A stretch of 64,000 nucleotides of DNA from Cellvibrio polysaccharolyticus. GTDB taxonomy: Bacteria; Pseudomonadota; Gammaproteobacteria; Pseudomonadales; Cellvibrionaceae. How positions within the stretch are numbered: position 1 is the first letter of the stretch; every line of letters begins with the position of its first letter. The stretch covers positions 4,052,501 through 4,116,500 of the forward strand of contig NZ_PRDL01000001.1 of NCBI RefSeq assembly GCF_015182315.1, read 5' to 3'. This document shows positions 7,740 to 17,178 of this stretch, one piece after another. The translations under genes and the position numbers were made by a program. Under the pieces are notes generated by a model. That model ran no database searches, was not told the DNA's origin, and was given only the letters and a program-made list of their open reading frames with translations.

Positions 7740-8996
7740 TTATTGCTCGGTAAAAGTCACACCCAATGACGCCAGTGCTTTCCAGTAACCGGGATAGGTT
7801 TTGCCAACACACAGCGGGTTTTCGATAGCGATACCGGCGATTTTCAAACCGGCTAGCGCAAAGCTCATCGCCATGCGGTGGTCAGCAAAAGTGTCGATAG
7901 AACATGACACAGTTGTACCGGCCAGTGACGGATCAGCGTGCACCACCAGATCATCACCTTCTTCCACCGCAAGCCCAGGTTTGATGGCATTCAAACCCAG
8001 CGCCAAGGCGTGGGTACGGTCGCACTCTTTTACGCGCAAGTTGGCAATACCGACAAAGCGCACCGGCGTGTTGTTAAAGGCAGCCAGCACCGCGATGGTG
8101 GGGATAGCATCCTGCATTTGCGAACCGTCAATCACCGCCGGCAAATTGGGGAATTGGGAAATCACATCGTAAGCGCGGGCATCGGGCTGGGAAAACTGCT
8201 CGGTAGGCACGCCCAGATCAATACGGCCACCAGTCAGTACTTCAGCCGCCCATAAATAGGTAGCAGCCGAGGCATCCGGCTCAATCAGGAAATCGGTGGC
8301 TTTGTAGCCGGTTGGCAACACGCGCCATACCGACGGGCTGACCCGCTCAACCTGCGCACCGAAAGCTTCCATGGCAGCAATGGTGAGATCAATGTAACCA
8401 CGCGCGCCAATATCTTCACCGGCCAGCACGATATCCACCGGCTGATCGGCACAGGCAGCGGCCATCTGCAAGGCAGACACATACTGACTCGACAGGCCGG
8501 CATCAATGGTCACTTTATAAGCTGTAAACCCTTTACCGCCGTTCACGGTAACGGGCGGGCAAGCGGTGGGTGCATCGGCATCCACACCCAGTTGGTGCAG
8601 TGCTTTTACCAGCGGCTGAATCGGGCGCTTGCGCATATGTTCGTCGCCATCCACCACCACGGTGCCATCAACAAAGGCGACCGCTGCGGTCAGAAAGCGG
8701 GTTGCCGTACCGGCATTGCCGAGAAACAAAGGCTGCGCCGGTGCTTGCAGCTTGCCCTGACCATGCACCACAAAGGTTGTATCGTCCGGCTCATCCACCT
8801 GCACGCCCATCGCCCGCAGCGCTTCGGCCATATAGCGGGTGTCGTCACTTTTCAGGGCGCCGGTCAAACGGCTGATGCCTTTGGCGAGACCGGCCAGCAG
8901 CAGCACACGGTTGGTGATGGATTTGGAGCCCGGCGGCTGAACCTTGCCAACCAGAGCTTTGTTGGGCGGGGTGATGGTCAGGGTGTTGAGTGTCAT
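7740..8996 (-). CDS. aroA: 3-phosphoshikimate 1-carboxyvinyltransferase (EPSP synthase)
   Basis: 418 residues from ATG 8996 (the frame is open upstream, but this start begins the conserved MTLNTL...PPGSKSITNR). It catalyses PEP plus shikimate-3-phosphate to EPSP in aromatic biosynthesis. Visible motifs: PPGSKSITNR near the N-terminus, LFLGNAGTATRFLTAA at about 85-100, and RVKECDR later. In the GTAMRP loop, Met99 and Pro101 (E. coli numbering) are Thr and Phe, a natural variation beside the PEP/glyphosate site. It is a single gene, not linked to cmk/rpsA or hisC/tyrA. The upstream ribosome site is weak. Confidence 0.95.
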   Translation of the reverse strand: MTLNTLTITPPNKALVGKVQPPGSKSITNRVLLLAGLAKGISRLTGALKSDDTRYMAEALRAMGVQVDEPDDTTFVVHGQGKLQAPAQPLFLGNAGTATRFLTAAVAFVDGTVVVDGDEHMRKRPIQPLVKALHQLGVDADAPTACPPVTVNGGKGFTAYKVTIDAGLSSQYVSALQMAAACADQPVDIVLAGEDIGARGYIDLTIAAMEAFGAQVERVSPSVWRVLPTGYKATDFLIEPDASAATYLWAAEVLTGGRIDLGVPTEQFSQPDARAYDVISQFPNLPAVIDGSQMQDAIPTIAVLAAFNNTPVRFVGIANLRVKECDRTHALALGLNAIKPGLAVEEGDDLVVHADPSLAGTTVSCSIDTFADHRMAMSFALAGLKIAGIAIENPLCVGKTYPGYWKALASLGVTFTEQ

Positions 8997-9172
8997 GCTG
9001 TCATTCTCATTGGATAAGGCGCGACTCAGTGTTGAGCCACACGCCGAAGGCCGGATTGCCATTTGTTGCTACAGGCAATAACGTCGCCCCCGGTTCAGGC
9101 CCGCCATTGTCCGGAAACTGCTGCACAATTTCCAGTCTGATACTGCGGAAATTGGCACAAGCGAGTTTGACG

Positions 9173-9276
9173 TCAGGGCAATTGTTCCAAAACCGTTAGT
9201 CAGGGGCGCCCGGCGAGGGATGACTCGTCGGAGCTACAGGGATCCTATTCATGCGTTTTTGGAACAATTGCCCTGA
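9173..9276. repeat. Palindromic intergenic element R3
   Basis: Arms 9173-9192 (TCAGGGCAATTGTTCCAAAA) and 9257-9276 are a perfect 20-bp inverted repeat. The interior shares 40-odd bases with R2. The element lies between aroA (start 8996) and the end of pbpC (9305). The remaining sequence 8997-9172 has no supportable gene. Confidence 0.88.
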
Positions 9277-9304
9277 TGGCAAACGGACAGGCAAACTACC
9301 GCTT

Positions 9305-11719
9305 TTAACTATCAGGCTCCCCTTCCCCCAACACTCGAAACCAGCGCACCAGCGTATAACCTTGCTGATCGACCAGCACCAGTTTATGCCAGCCCGGTTC
9401 CAGTGCCACGCTTTGCTCGTGGAACAGCCGGGTTTCACCCAGAAAGCGGTCATCAATATGCCAGAAAAGCACCGCATCACTGCGGCGGTGTACCGCCTGT
9501 AATAGCGCTCGCGAGCGGCGGCCGTCGATATCCACCGGAATATAAAGGCGACTCCCCTCGTGGGGATACAACAACTCCATAGGCTGGTCATTGTCCAGCT
9601 CGCTGCTGTCGGCAAGACAGTCCTTTCGCCAGGGCGGCAGCGGTTTGTAGTCGCTGCGGTATTGCTTGCGGAAAAATTCCTGCGCAGGGGGCAATACAAA
9701 CCAGTCTGCCGCTTGCATGCTGGCCACGGCTTCGCAACGGCTGTGCACCCGGTATTGGCCGCTGACATCGAGGTGAACGCGGCGATGGTAAGGCGTAACT
9801 GTTTGGAAATGGCTCTCTACCGGGATCGACATATTGATAGCTTCGCATTGCCCACCGGCTAGATAGCCGTCATCGCGACATACGCGGATGGTTTTCAGGG
9901 CATGATCCGGGCGGGCAAACCAGGCTGATGGCCCGAGCACATCAAAAATATCAAACAGAATCGGCGCCGCCGTGCTCTGCCCGCTGAGCAATGGCGCTGG
10001 TTCGCCACCGGCATTGCCAGCCCATACGCCCACGGTATAACGGCTGTTACTGCCAATCGCCCAGGCATCACGCAATCCGAAGCTGGTGCCGGTTTTCCAG
10101 GCGATGGTCTGACTGCCGGAAAAGTCCCGCCATAAAGCATCGGCACCCGGCCGAACCACTTCGATCATCGCCTGCAAGGTGAGCCAGGCAGCACCTTGCC
10201 CCAACACCGGCAACTTTTGCGGCCCGGTCTCACCCACCAGCAAACGCGGTTGCAGCGGTTGCTCGCGACCACTGCCATCACGCGCAGCGGCGGTCAGCCG
10301 GGCGTACATAGCAGTCATTTCCCACAGCGTGCCCTCGGCACCGCCAAGTACCAGTGTCAGGCCGTAGTCATCGGCGGGGCGAAACAGCGTGGTCATTCCC
10401 AACGCCTGCAATTGATGCTGAAAACGGCCAATGCCGTACTCCTGTAACAAGCGCACCGCCGGAATATTCAGCGACCAGGCAAGTGCCTGATGGGCCGGCA
10501 CCGCGCCGCGATAATCGCGGTGATAGTTTTGCGGGCTGTAGCTGCCGAAACGGGAAGGAATATCCGGGATCAACCGCGTCGGGGTCAGCTCGCCTTCCTG
10601 CAACATCAACCCGTACAGAAAAGGTTTCAGCAAACTGCCGGTAGAACGCGGCCGCTGGATAATATCCACACCCGGCGAATACGCCGCACGTTGCTGCCAG
10701 GCCTGGTTGCCAATATACGCACGGGCTTCCATGGTGCGATGATCCAGCACCAGAATGGCGAGATTATGCACCCCTTCGTTGGCGAGCAGGCGACCATGCC
10801 GCCCGGCAATGGCGGCGACTCTGTTTTGCAGCACGGCATCAATAGTCGAGTGATAAACCGCCTCGTCGGGGGCGCGACTGCTCAGGGTATCCAGCAGATG
10901 GTTGGCAACCGCAGGCAGGGCTTGCGGACGCTCCGGCAAAGGCTCCAGCAAAGCCAGTTGCAAATCGCGTTCGCCGAAATACCCTGCCTGTTGCAACCGG
11001 GTTAGCAGACGATCGCGCTTTTGCTGCAAGCGATCCCGCTGGCGGCCCGGATGAATCAGCCCGGGGCTGTTGGGTAACACCGCCAGCAATGCTGCCTCGG
11101 CCCACGACAAGTGCTCGGGGGCGCGGCCGAAATAACGCCAGGATGCCGCCTGCAAACCGACAATATTGCCCCCGAAAGGCGCATGAGCGGCGTAATGCAC
11201 CAGCAGCTCATCTTTGCTGAATCGCCATTCCAGTTGCAGCGCCCGCCAGGCTTCGATGCCTTTACTGGCAAAGGAGCGCGGCGGCTGGGCATCCTGTTGT
11301 AACAGGTAATCCTGCTGCCGCAGCAACCGCGCCAGCTGCATAGTGAGGGTGCTGCCGCCGCTGGTTACGCGGCGGTGAGACAGGTTGCGCCAGGTAGCAC
11401 GGGCAATGGCAAAAGGATCGATGCCGGGGTGCTGATAAAAGCGGCGATCTTCAAATAGCAACAAGGCTTGCCGGTAGCGCTCCGGCACCTGTTGGGGTGG
11501 CGCAAATCGCCATTGCTGGTCGGCGGCAATGCGCGCGCCCAGTAATTGGCCGTCGCGGGACAGCAGCATGCTGGCGTAGGGCTGTTGCTGCAGAGAAACC
11601 GGTAACGGCCACCACTGCAACCACGCCAATGCCGCGCCGATCGCCAGGGCAATCGCCAGCAACCCGGTATGTTGACGCCTGCGTTTAGTGTTCAGCAAAA
11701 GTGCCACAACCCATAGCAA
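9305..11719 (-). CDS. pbpC: Penicillin-binding protein 1C (bifunctional peptidoglycan synthase)
   Basis: About 804 residues. One N-terminal TM anchor is followed by the GT51 glycosyltransferase domain (LLFEDRRFYQHPGIDP, GGSTLTMQLARLL), a transpeptidase domain with RSTGSLLKPFLYG (SxxK nucleophile region) and KTGTSFGLRDAWAIG (KTG box), and a C-terminal beta domain of the BiPBP type. It polymerises and crosslinks peptidoglycan in the periplasm. The start is uncertain: the longest frame begins with TTG, and GTG at 11707 is possible. The usual alpha-2-macroglobulin partner (yfhM) is not next door; a DUF4153 gene lies 61 bp upstream on the same strand. Confidence 0.94.
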   Translation of the reverse strand: MLWVVALLLNTKRRRQHTGLLAIALAIGAALAWLQWWPLPVSLQQQPYASMLLSRDGQLLGARIAADQQWRFAPPQQVPERYRQALLLFEDRRFYQHPGIDPFAIARATWRNLSHRRVTSGGSTLTMQLARLLRQQDYLLQQDAQPPRSFASKGIEAWRALQLEWRFSKDELLVHYAAHAPFGGNIVGLQAASWRYFGRAPEHLSWAEAALLAVLPNSPGLIHPGRQRDRLQQKRDRLLTRLQQAGYFGERDLQLALLEPLPERPQALPAVANHLLDTLSSRAPDEAVYHSTIDAVLQNRVAAIAGRHGRLLANEGVHNLAILVLDHRTMEARAYIGNQAWQQRAAYSPGVDIIQRPRSTGSLLKPFLYGLMLQEGELTPTRLIPDIPSRFGSYSPQNYHRDYRGAVPAHQALAWSLNIPAVRLLQEYGIGRFQHQLQALGMTTLFRPADDYGLTLVLGGAEGTLWEMTAMYARLTAAARDGSGREQPLQPRLLVGETGPQKLPVLGQGAAWLTLQAMIEVVRPGADALWRDFSGSQTIAWKTGTSFGLRDAWAIGSNSRYTVGVWAGNAGGEPAPLLSGQSTAAPILFDIFDVLGPSAWFARPDHALKTIRVCRDDGYLAGGQCEAINMSIPVESHFQTVTPYHRRVHLDVSGQYRVHSRCEAVASMQAADWFVLPPAQEFFRKQYRSDYKPLPPWRKDCLADSSELDNDQPMELLYPHEGSRLYIPVDIDGRRSRALLQAVHRRSDAVLFWHIDDRFLGETRLFHEQSVALEPGWHKLVLVDQQGYTLVRWFRVLGEGEPDS

Positions 11720-11780
11720 CAGTGACCATCACCCTAAAAGTCCATTATTCATTCCGGTTACTCGTCACCCACTTTTGTTG

Positions 11781-13544
11781 TCAGGGCGTTGGCTCTGCGG
11801 GTTCAGCAACGAGCTCGCTCGGCCAATTACTATCGGTTTGCAGAATACGCTGACCAATTTTCAATAGCGGCCACTGCGGCTTGAGCAGGACTACGCCCGT
11901 CTCATCATCCGCTGCTGATTCATCCCGCTGTTGAAAACGGTATTGCTGCACCTGCCAGCTATCGCCAGAGCGATAAAACACAGCGGTTTCCCGCCAGTCT
12001 TCTTTGGCCCTCGCGTCCAGCACGTAATCATCTTCGCCATCACCATTCACATCCATTTGGTGCAGGAAGGCGCCCTTGAATTGCGTCTGGCGCAATACGC
12101 CGATGTTCAGCCAATCACCAATCGCGGCTTTCAGCCCCTCCGGTAGCGGTGCTTCCGGTTGCTGCTGCAAGCTGGCAAAAAAGGCATCACTGACCACCGC
12201 TTTCAGAGCCGGGTCAAATTCACCCTCGCTGTAAAGGCGGTCAATCCGCATCGCGATATCCGCCTGGTCTTCACGCAGCGACGCCTTGAAGGTCATCAGC
12301 GCGTCGTAACCGGGTTTTTCCAGCGAGTAGCGGAAATAATAAAAATCAGCCTCATCCAGTTTTTGCTCCCCGCTTTGTAAACGGGCCAGCTGGCTGTCGG
12401 CAGAAATTTTGCGAAAATCCAGCAACGGCGAGTTGATCAACAGCATCGCCGCCAGAACCACCCAGGCCAGCGCCTGGTTAACCGGTGCCAGCGCTTGCAA
12501 ATAGCGCTCGCGGTAACGCAACAACAGCAAGCAATAAGCCACTGAGAAAACCGTCAGCAGCAACCAGATTAACGCGCCGGTACAACGCGCCAGGCTCCAG
12601 CCGTACTGATCTACCCGCAGCCATAAACCGTAAGAGGCAATGACACTGTAAACCGGTAGCGACAATACGCCCAGCGCCACCAGCCAATGCAACCACACCG
12701 GATATACAGGCCTGGCATCCTGTTCACGATAAACCGCGTTAACGAACAACAGCAAAAAGGCCTGCATCCATAAAATCAGCGTACTGCCGCGCCCGGTTTC
12801 CCACAGCACGCCCAGACCGGTAAAGGGCAGCGACACCAGAAACAGCAAGGCGATAACCACCAGCAATACCAGCAAAAACCGGATCATGGATTGCTGCAAG
12901 CCGATCACAGTATCGATGAAGTGCACATGCTCGCGAAACATCACCACGCCAAACCCCAGCGCCATTGACAGGATGGGGTAATAAAACCAGCGGGCGGTAA
13001 ACAGCTCATGAAAAAAATCGACCTGAATCAAACGGAACAAACCGGCCCACAACATCAGCAGCGACCACACCGCCAACATAAACAGCAGCGACCAGGCCAG
13101 CGTGAGCGCATTGCGCCACGACAAGGTACAGAGTTTGTCAGAAAGATTTTCTGCGCTTCGGGTGTGGCGTTGAATCAACAGCAAGGCAATAAATGCTGCC
13201 ACCGCCAGCGAAAAGGTCATGGAAAAATGCAGCTCTGCGTGCGAAGAGTCGGTGCCGGGTAAAATCTGGCTGCCGGTATAAAAACCGGCTAAACCCGCTA
13301 ACAGCGAAAAGCCGGCAATCCAGCTCACCACCGCTTTGGTGTTGCTGCCCGACAAAGACAACAGCAACAACACCGGGCCAATCGCCGTCAATGCGTACAA
13401 GCCGGTCAACCAGGCGAAATCATTGCCCGGCCAGAAATTCAGCAATCGGGATTCATGCAAAATCAGTAGCGCCAGCCCCTGTAATAAAGCGATCAACAGC
13501 AAAACCGATTTGCCCGTCTTTTTCTGCATCGCATCTACCGTCAT
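11781..13544 (-). CDS. DUF4153-type multi-pass membrane protein
   Basis: 587 residues. The first about 370 residues contain 10-12 hydrophobic helices. The last about 200 residues are soluble and include QMDVNGDGEDDYVLDAR, an EF-hand-like or FG-GAP-like acidic loop. ATG 13544 is supported by AGGAG seven bases upstream. The membrane part resembles DUF4153 proteins, whose function I do not know. It is codirectional with pbpC and could be cotranscribed, which hints at an envelope role; that is inference. Confidence 0.72.
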   Translation of the reverse strand: MTVDAMQKKTGKSVLLLIALLQGLALLILHESRLLNFWPGNDFAWLTGLYALTAIGPVLLLLSLSGSNTKAVVSWIAGFSLLAGLAGFYTGSQILPGTDSSHAELHFSMTFSLAVAAFIALLLIQRHTRSAENLSDKLCTLSWRNALTLAWSLLFMLAVWSLLMLWAGLFRLIQVDFFHELFTARWFYYPILSMALGFGVVMFREHVHFIDTVIGLQQSMIRFLLVLLVVIALLFLVSLPFTGLGVLWETGRGSTLILWMQAFLLLFVNAVYREQDARPVYPVWLHWLVALGVLSLPVYSVIASYGLWLRVDQYGWSLARCTGALIWLLLTVFSVAYCLLLLRYRERYLQALAPVNQALAWVVLAAMLLINSPLLDFRKISADSQLARLQSGEQKLDEADFYYFRYSLEKPGYDALMTFKASLREDQADIAMRIDRLYSEGEFDPALKAVVSDAFFASLQQQPEAPLPEGLKAAIGDWLNIGVLRQTQFKGAFLHQMDVNGDGEDDYVLDARAKEDWRETAVFYRSGDSWQVQQYRFQQRDESAADDETGVVLLKPQWPLLKIGQRILQTDSNWPSELVAEPAEPTP

Positions 13545-13871
13545 TTATTCTGCTCCTGTACGGCGCTGTTGACCGTTTTGCTGTCCGGTTACCCGATATC
13601 CCGGAGGATGTGGGCAATGTCATTTTTTGGTAAAAAATTGTGCTCACTATTTGCCTGACCTGGCATAACAGGGCAAGATTGGCAGCTGCCATCTCCCTGC
13701 CACTCCAACACCATAATCCGTGCAGGATGAGATCCATCGGCCTGGCTTTTCTACTTTGCCCGAATTGCGCCTTAATTTCGTGTGCGCATGATGCAATTTT
13801 TGCAACCCGGTTAAAAGTCAGGAAGTTCTCCACCAGCCGTTTCCATTGCCAGAATGTAAAACGAGAAGAGC
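13545..13871. other. Divergent intergenic region, no gene seen
   Basis: 327 bp between two divergent genes. It should hold promoters for both, but I cannot fix -35/-10 boxes with confidence. Short open frames here are not supported by ribosome sites or recognisable products. Confidence 0.5.
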
Positions 13872-15362
13872 ATGCTTAACCTGATCAAAAAACACGCAAA
13901 GCACCTGTTCCCTGCGGGACTCCTGCTGATGGCCTTATTGACCTACGGCGTTAATTACGGCTACCCCAATTCCCTGTTCTGGGACGAGAACTATCACATC
14001 GCCTCGGCACAAAAACATATTGACGGCGTGATGTACATGGAGCCGCACCCACCGCTGGGCAAAATGTTGATGGCGCTCGGTGAAACGGTTTTCAACTCCA
14101 ACGATGGTCTGAATAAAGCTGCCTTCAATAACACCGATTACATTACCGGTAACGACATTCCGGCGGGCTTCAGTTTTTACGGGTTCCGCTTTGCCTCGGT
14201 GATTATGATGGCCTTCGCGGTGCTGTTTATGTACGGCATTTTGCACCGCATTATCGGCCACCGTTTTATTGCAGCGGCGTTCAGCACCCTGGTAATTTTT
14301 GATAATGCGCTGGTGGTACATTCGCGCTCGGCAATGCTGGAAGGCATCCAGTTATTTTTTATTCTCGCATCGCTCTACTATTTCACACGGGTAACAACCT
14401 CCGGCAAACCGATACGGTTAGGCCATTACGCCTGGCTGGGGGTTTTGATTGGTTTGACTATCGCCGTAAAAGTGAACGGTGCCATTTTATTATTATTGAT
14501 GGTGATGCTGTTCGGTGTCGATCAATGGCACAACATTAAAAGCTGGAACCTTGTCGCGCTGCTTAAACGGCTGGTGCAAACCGTACCTAGCGGCACCCTG
14601 CCGGTGGTTGGTGTTTTTCTTGCGGTGTTTTATTTTCATATCGGTTTTGGTTCGGAAATTGTTAACAACCGTACTTACAAAGCCTCGCCGGAATATCTGG
14701 AGTTGATCCGTAAAGGTGAAACCTTTTCCTTAACCGCGTTCCGTACCGGCATGAAAGACCACTGGCGCTACATGTCGGAATACGCCGATGGCGTACCGCG
14801 GCTGGACGTGTGCAAACCGGGTGAAAACGGCAGCCACGTAACCGGCTGGCCATTAAGTGCCAAAACCATCAGCTACCGCTGGGGCAAAGACACTTATGAC
14901 GGCGTGGTAAAAACCAATTACACCTATTTGATTGGCAACCCGATTGTATGGTTCTCGGCACTGGCGGGCATTGTGTTATCGCTCGGGCTTATCATCAGCC
15001 GCTTTGTTTACGGCAACCCGGAAAAAGACCGCTCACTGTTTTTATGGATTTGCGGGTTTACATCGCTCTATGTGATTTACATGCTCACCATGCTGCAAAT
15101 TGAACGGGTGATGTATCTGTACCATTACCTGATACCACTGATCTTTGCCGTGATTAATCTTTCGCTGGTTTTCAGTTATATATATCGCGATGAAATTTTG
15201 CAAAACAACAAACACACGCTGATCAATGCCGGCGCTTTTGCAGTGCTGGTGTTCGCGGTATTTGCGTTCTTTTCACCGTTCACTTACAGCATTCCGATCA
15301 GTGCCGATCAATTTGAAATGCGCGAATGGTTCAAGTTCTGGCGACTGGAAGTGGTGAGATAA
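13872..15362 (+). CDS. Protein O-mannosyltransferase-like membrane glycosyltransferase (GT39/PMT superfamily)
   Basis: 496 residues, about nine or more TM helices. The first periplasmic loop has FWDENYHIASAQ and MEPHPPLGKMLM, the acidic catalytic motif and HPPLGK-type motif of dolichyl/undecaprenyl-phosphate-mannose protein mannosyltransferases. The family moves a lipid-linked hexose to protein Ser/Thr or to an envelope acceptor at the outer face of the inner membrane. GAGAAGAG precedes the ATG. It is 4 bp before the PA14 gene, so one operon. The donor sugar and acceptor are unknown. Confidence 0.82.
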   Translation: MLNLIKKHAKHLFPAGLLLMALLTYGVNYGYPNSLFWDENYHIASAQKHIDGVMYMEPHPPLGKMLMALGETVFNSNDGLNKAAFNNTDYITGNDIPAGFSFYGFRFASVIMMAFAVLFMYGILHRIIGHRFIAAAFSTLVIFDNALVVHSRSAMLEGIQLFFILASLYYFTRVTTSGKPIRLGHYAWLGVLIGLTIAVKVNGAILLLLMVMLFGVDQWHNIKSWNLVALLKRLVQTVPSGTLPVVGVFLAVFYFHIGFGSEIVNNRTYKASPEYLELIRKGETFSLTAFRTGMKDHWRYMSEYADGVPRLDVCKPGENGSHVTGWPLSAKTISYRWGKDTYDGVVKTNYTYLIGNPIVWFSALAGIVLSLGLIISRFVYGNPEKDRSLFLWICGFTSLYVIYMLTMLQIERVMYLYHYLIPLIFAVINLSLVFSYIYRDEILQNNKHTLINAGAFAVLVFAVFAFFSPFTYSIPISADQFEMREWFKFWRLEVVR

Positions 15363-15366
15363 AACA

Positions 15367-15927
15367 ATGACTGCCTATCTGAATAAAAACACCTTGCTGT
15401 CGGTATTGATGGCGCTTGTCACCCTGCTGATTATTTACCGCATTACGCCGGTTACGGTTGATCCGGTGCTGGAGCTGGTGATCAGCAAAAACCGCGTTGG
15501 TATCAACAGCATTAACCAGCAACGCGACATCACTAACACTCAAAAAGTGATGGTCGATATTTTAAATATCGCCGAGCAAAACCGCTTCAAACATCCGAAA
15601 CTGGGTGAGCTGGGTTACGGCACGGATTTTTTTGTCGATGTAGAAACGACCTTCACCGTTAAAAAAGCCGGCAGCTACCATTTTCTGGTGGGCAGCGATG
15701 ACGGTTTCAAGCTGATTATTAACGACCGACCGCTATGCCAGTTTCCCGGTAGCCGACCACTCGCCGTACAAACCTGCGCGATTGACCTCACCGAAGGCGA
15801 ACATGTATTCAAGCTGTCTTACTATCAGGGCTTCGGCAATGCCGGCCTGAAAGTGGAATATCGTCTGGCGGGTAATAATTCCCGTTACTGGGTTGGCCAG
15901 AACTCTTCTTTCCTGCGCTTTCATTAA
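15367..15927 (+). CDS. Membrane-anchored PA14-domain protein
   Basis: 186 residues. One TM helix at about 9-28 is followed by a PA14-like beta domain: FVDVETTFTVKKAGSYHFLV, GSDDGFKLIINDRPL, then LTEGEHVFKLSYYQGFGNAGLKVEY. PA14 domains often bind carbohydrate. The topology suggests an inner-membrane protein with a periplasmic sugar-binding domain. It starts 4 bp after the PMT-like gene and probably helps that enzyme, as acceptor or substrate-binding partner; this is inference from context. Confidence 0.78.
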   Translation: MTAYLNKNTLLSVLMALVTLLIIYRITPVTVDPVLELVISKNRVGINSINQQRDITNTQKVMVDILNIAEQNRFKHPKLGELGYGTDFFVDVETTFTVKKAGSYHFLVGSDDGFKLIINDRPLCQFPGSRPLAVQTCAIDLTEGEHVFKLSYYQGFGNAGLKVEYRLAGNNSRYWVGQNSSFLRFH

Positions 15928-15968
15928 CGCCATCCCGACCACAAATCGCGTTAATTATTAAAAGCGAT

Positions 15969-16190
15969 GGAACCGCTGAAAAACTGGAAGCCATCTCAAA
16001 AATCAGCTGGCGAGATTCAGGCAAGGCAAAAGGTTGATGAGGAGCGGAGTTTACTTAAGTAAATGAGCACCGGAGTCAGCTTTTTACCAAAAGTAGGCGC
16101 TTGGAAGCGACATAGCATGAAGCCGTTAGATGATTTTTGAGATGGCTTCTACCTGCACTGACGACCTCGACAATGTTTTTCAGCGGTTCC
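15969..16190. mobile_element. MITE-like element, left flank of the RsbQ/GGDEF cassette
   Basis: The outer 16-bp arms GGAACCGCTGAAAAAC (15969-15984) and its complement (16175-16190) are perfect. A second perfect 19-bp pair nests inside (15987-16005 with 16131-16149). It has no coding capacity. The outer end matches that of the element at 18119-18344 (GGAACC-N2-TGAAAAAC), and both right ends carry GACCTCGAYAAYGTTTTTCAG. It resembles non-autonomous transposable elements with TIRs; the parent transposase is not in the window. Confidence 0.75.
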
Positions 16191-16212
16191 CTGGGCTTTT
16201 AGACTGATGTGC

Positions 16213-17178
16213 TTATCGATAGCAGACGCTGCGATTGCGTCCTTCGGCTTTTGCCTGGTACAGTGCCGCGTCTGCCTCTGTGAGCAGCTGTGCAAGGTAA
16301 TGTTCCGCCGTTTGCCCCTGATGCGATTGGGTAGTAAAGCCAATGCTGACGGTTATCTGGCGACCCTCCAGGCGGATTTGCGCAACCTGTTCATGGACGC
16401 GCCGGGCGATGCATGTGGCGGCATCGCTATCCGAGAGTGGCGACCAGATGGCAAATTCTTCGCCGCCATAACGCACGACGGTATCCTGAGTGCGCACGCT
16501 TTTCAGCAGTTGTTTGGCCAATTCGGTCAGTACACGATCTCCTTCGTTATGGCCGAAGTTATCGTTGATCTTCTTGAAGAAGTCGACGTCGATCAGCAGC
16601 AGGCTACCCAATGCCTGGGCGCTACTCGCGCCGACCCACTGTTCGACCTGCTGGGAAAGCGCCCGTCGGTTGCCCAAGGCCGTGAGCGGGTCGGTATGGC
16701 TGAGTTGGGCAAACTGCTCAGCCTCACTCCTGATCTCGACGGCATATTCGGTCAATTGAGCGTTGGCGTGCTGCAGCGCCAGGTTAGCCTTGGCCAGTTG
16801 TGCAGCAGTTTCCTGAGCCTGGCTGCGTGCCTTGAGCAGCTCGGCTTCGAAACGCTGGCGATCCTTGGCGACGAAAAACAACCAGAGTACTTCGCGCTCG
16901 CCATCGGCCTCGCTGATGCGAGCGTTCGCCATTACAGGTATGTGCTGTTCGTCGGCGGCCAGTAACTGCAGGTAGAGCTCGTTGAATTCGCCATTCTTGA
17001 GCAGCATGGGCCAGGCGTGAGTTTGCAGGAAAATGCGGCTGGCAGGTGGAAAGTAGTGATTCATGTCCTCGGCCACTGCAGCGCCGGCCAACTTCTTGAA
17101 GTCGAGATTGGAGTGCTTCACATAGCCATTGCAGTCGGTGACCAGAATCGGGCAGGGCAGACGCTCAAGGTAGAACAT
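16213..17178 (-). CDS. PAS-GGDEF diguanylate cyclase, RsbP-like sensor input
   Basis: 321 residues. A PAS domain (about 1-105), a coiled-coil linker (about 105-155, FEAELLKARSQAQETAAQL), and a GGDEF domain (about 155-321) with intact active site RYGGEEFAIW and an inhibitory RxxD (RTQD) five residues before GGEEF. It should make cyclic-di-GMP with product inhibition. The PAS C-half and linker resemble B. subtilis RsbP (LYLQL...IPVMANA, RFEAELLKARSQAQ), but the PP2C phosphatase of RsbP is replaced by GGDEF. ATG 17178 overlaps the end of the RsbQ-like gene by 14 bp, so translation is coupled. No TM segment: cytoplasmic. Confidence 0.88.
   Translation of the reverse strand: MFYLERLPCPILVTDCNGYVKHSNLDFKKLAGAAVAEDMNHYFPPASRIFLQTHAWPMLLKNGEFNELYLQLLAADEQHIPVMANARISEADGEREVLWLFFVAKDRQRFEAELLKARSQAQETAAQLAKANLALQHANAQLTEYAVEIRSEAEQFAQLSHTDPLTALGNRRALSQQVEQWVGASSAQALGSLLLIDVDFFKKINDNFGHNEGDRVLTELAKQLLKSVRTQDTVVRYGGEEFAIWSPLSDSDAATCIARRVHEQVAQIRLEGRQITVSIGFTTQSHQGQTAEHYLAQLLTEADAALYQAKAEGRNRSVCYR

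Noticed and set aside
7319..7812. Frames of 60-92 aa before aroA
   Set aside because: They overlap repeat R2 on both strands and lack ribosome sites.
15928..16212. Possible structured non-coding RNA
   Set aside because: Nested perfect inverted repeats and the shared ends with 18119-18344 fit a MITE-like element better; no promoter seen.
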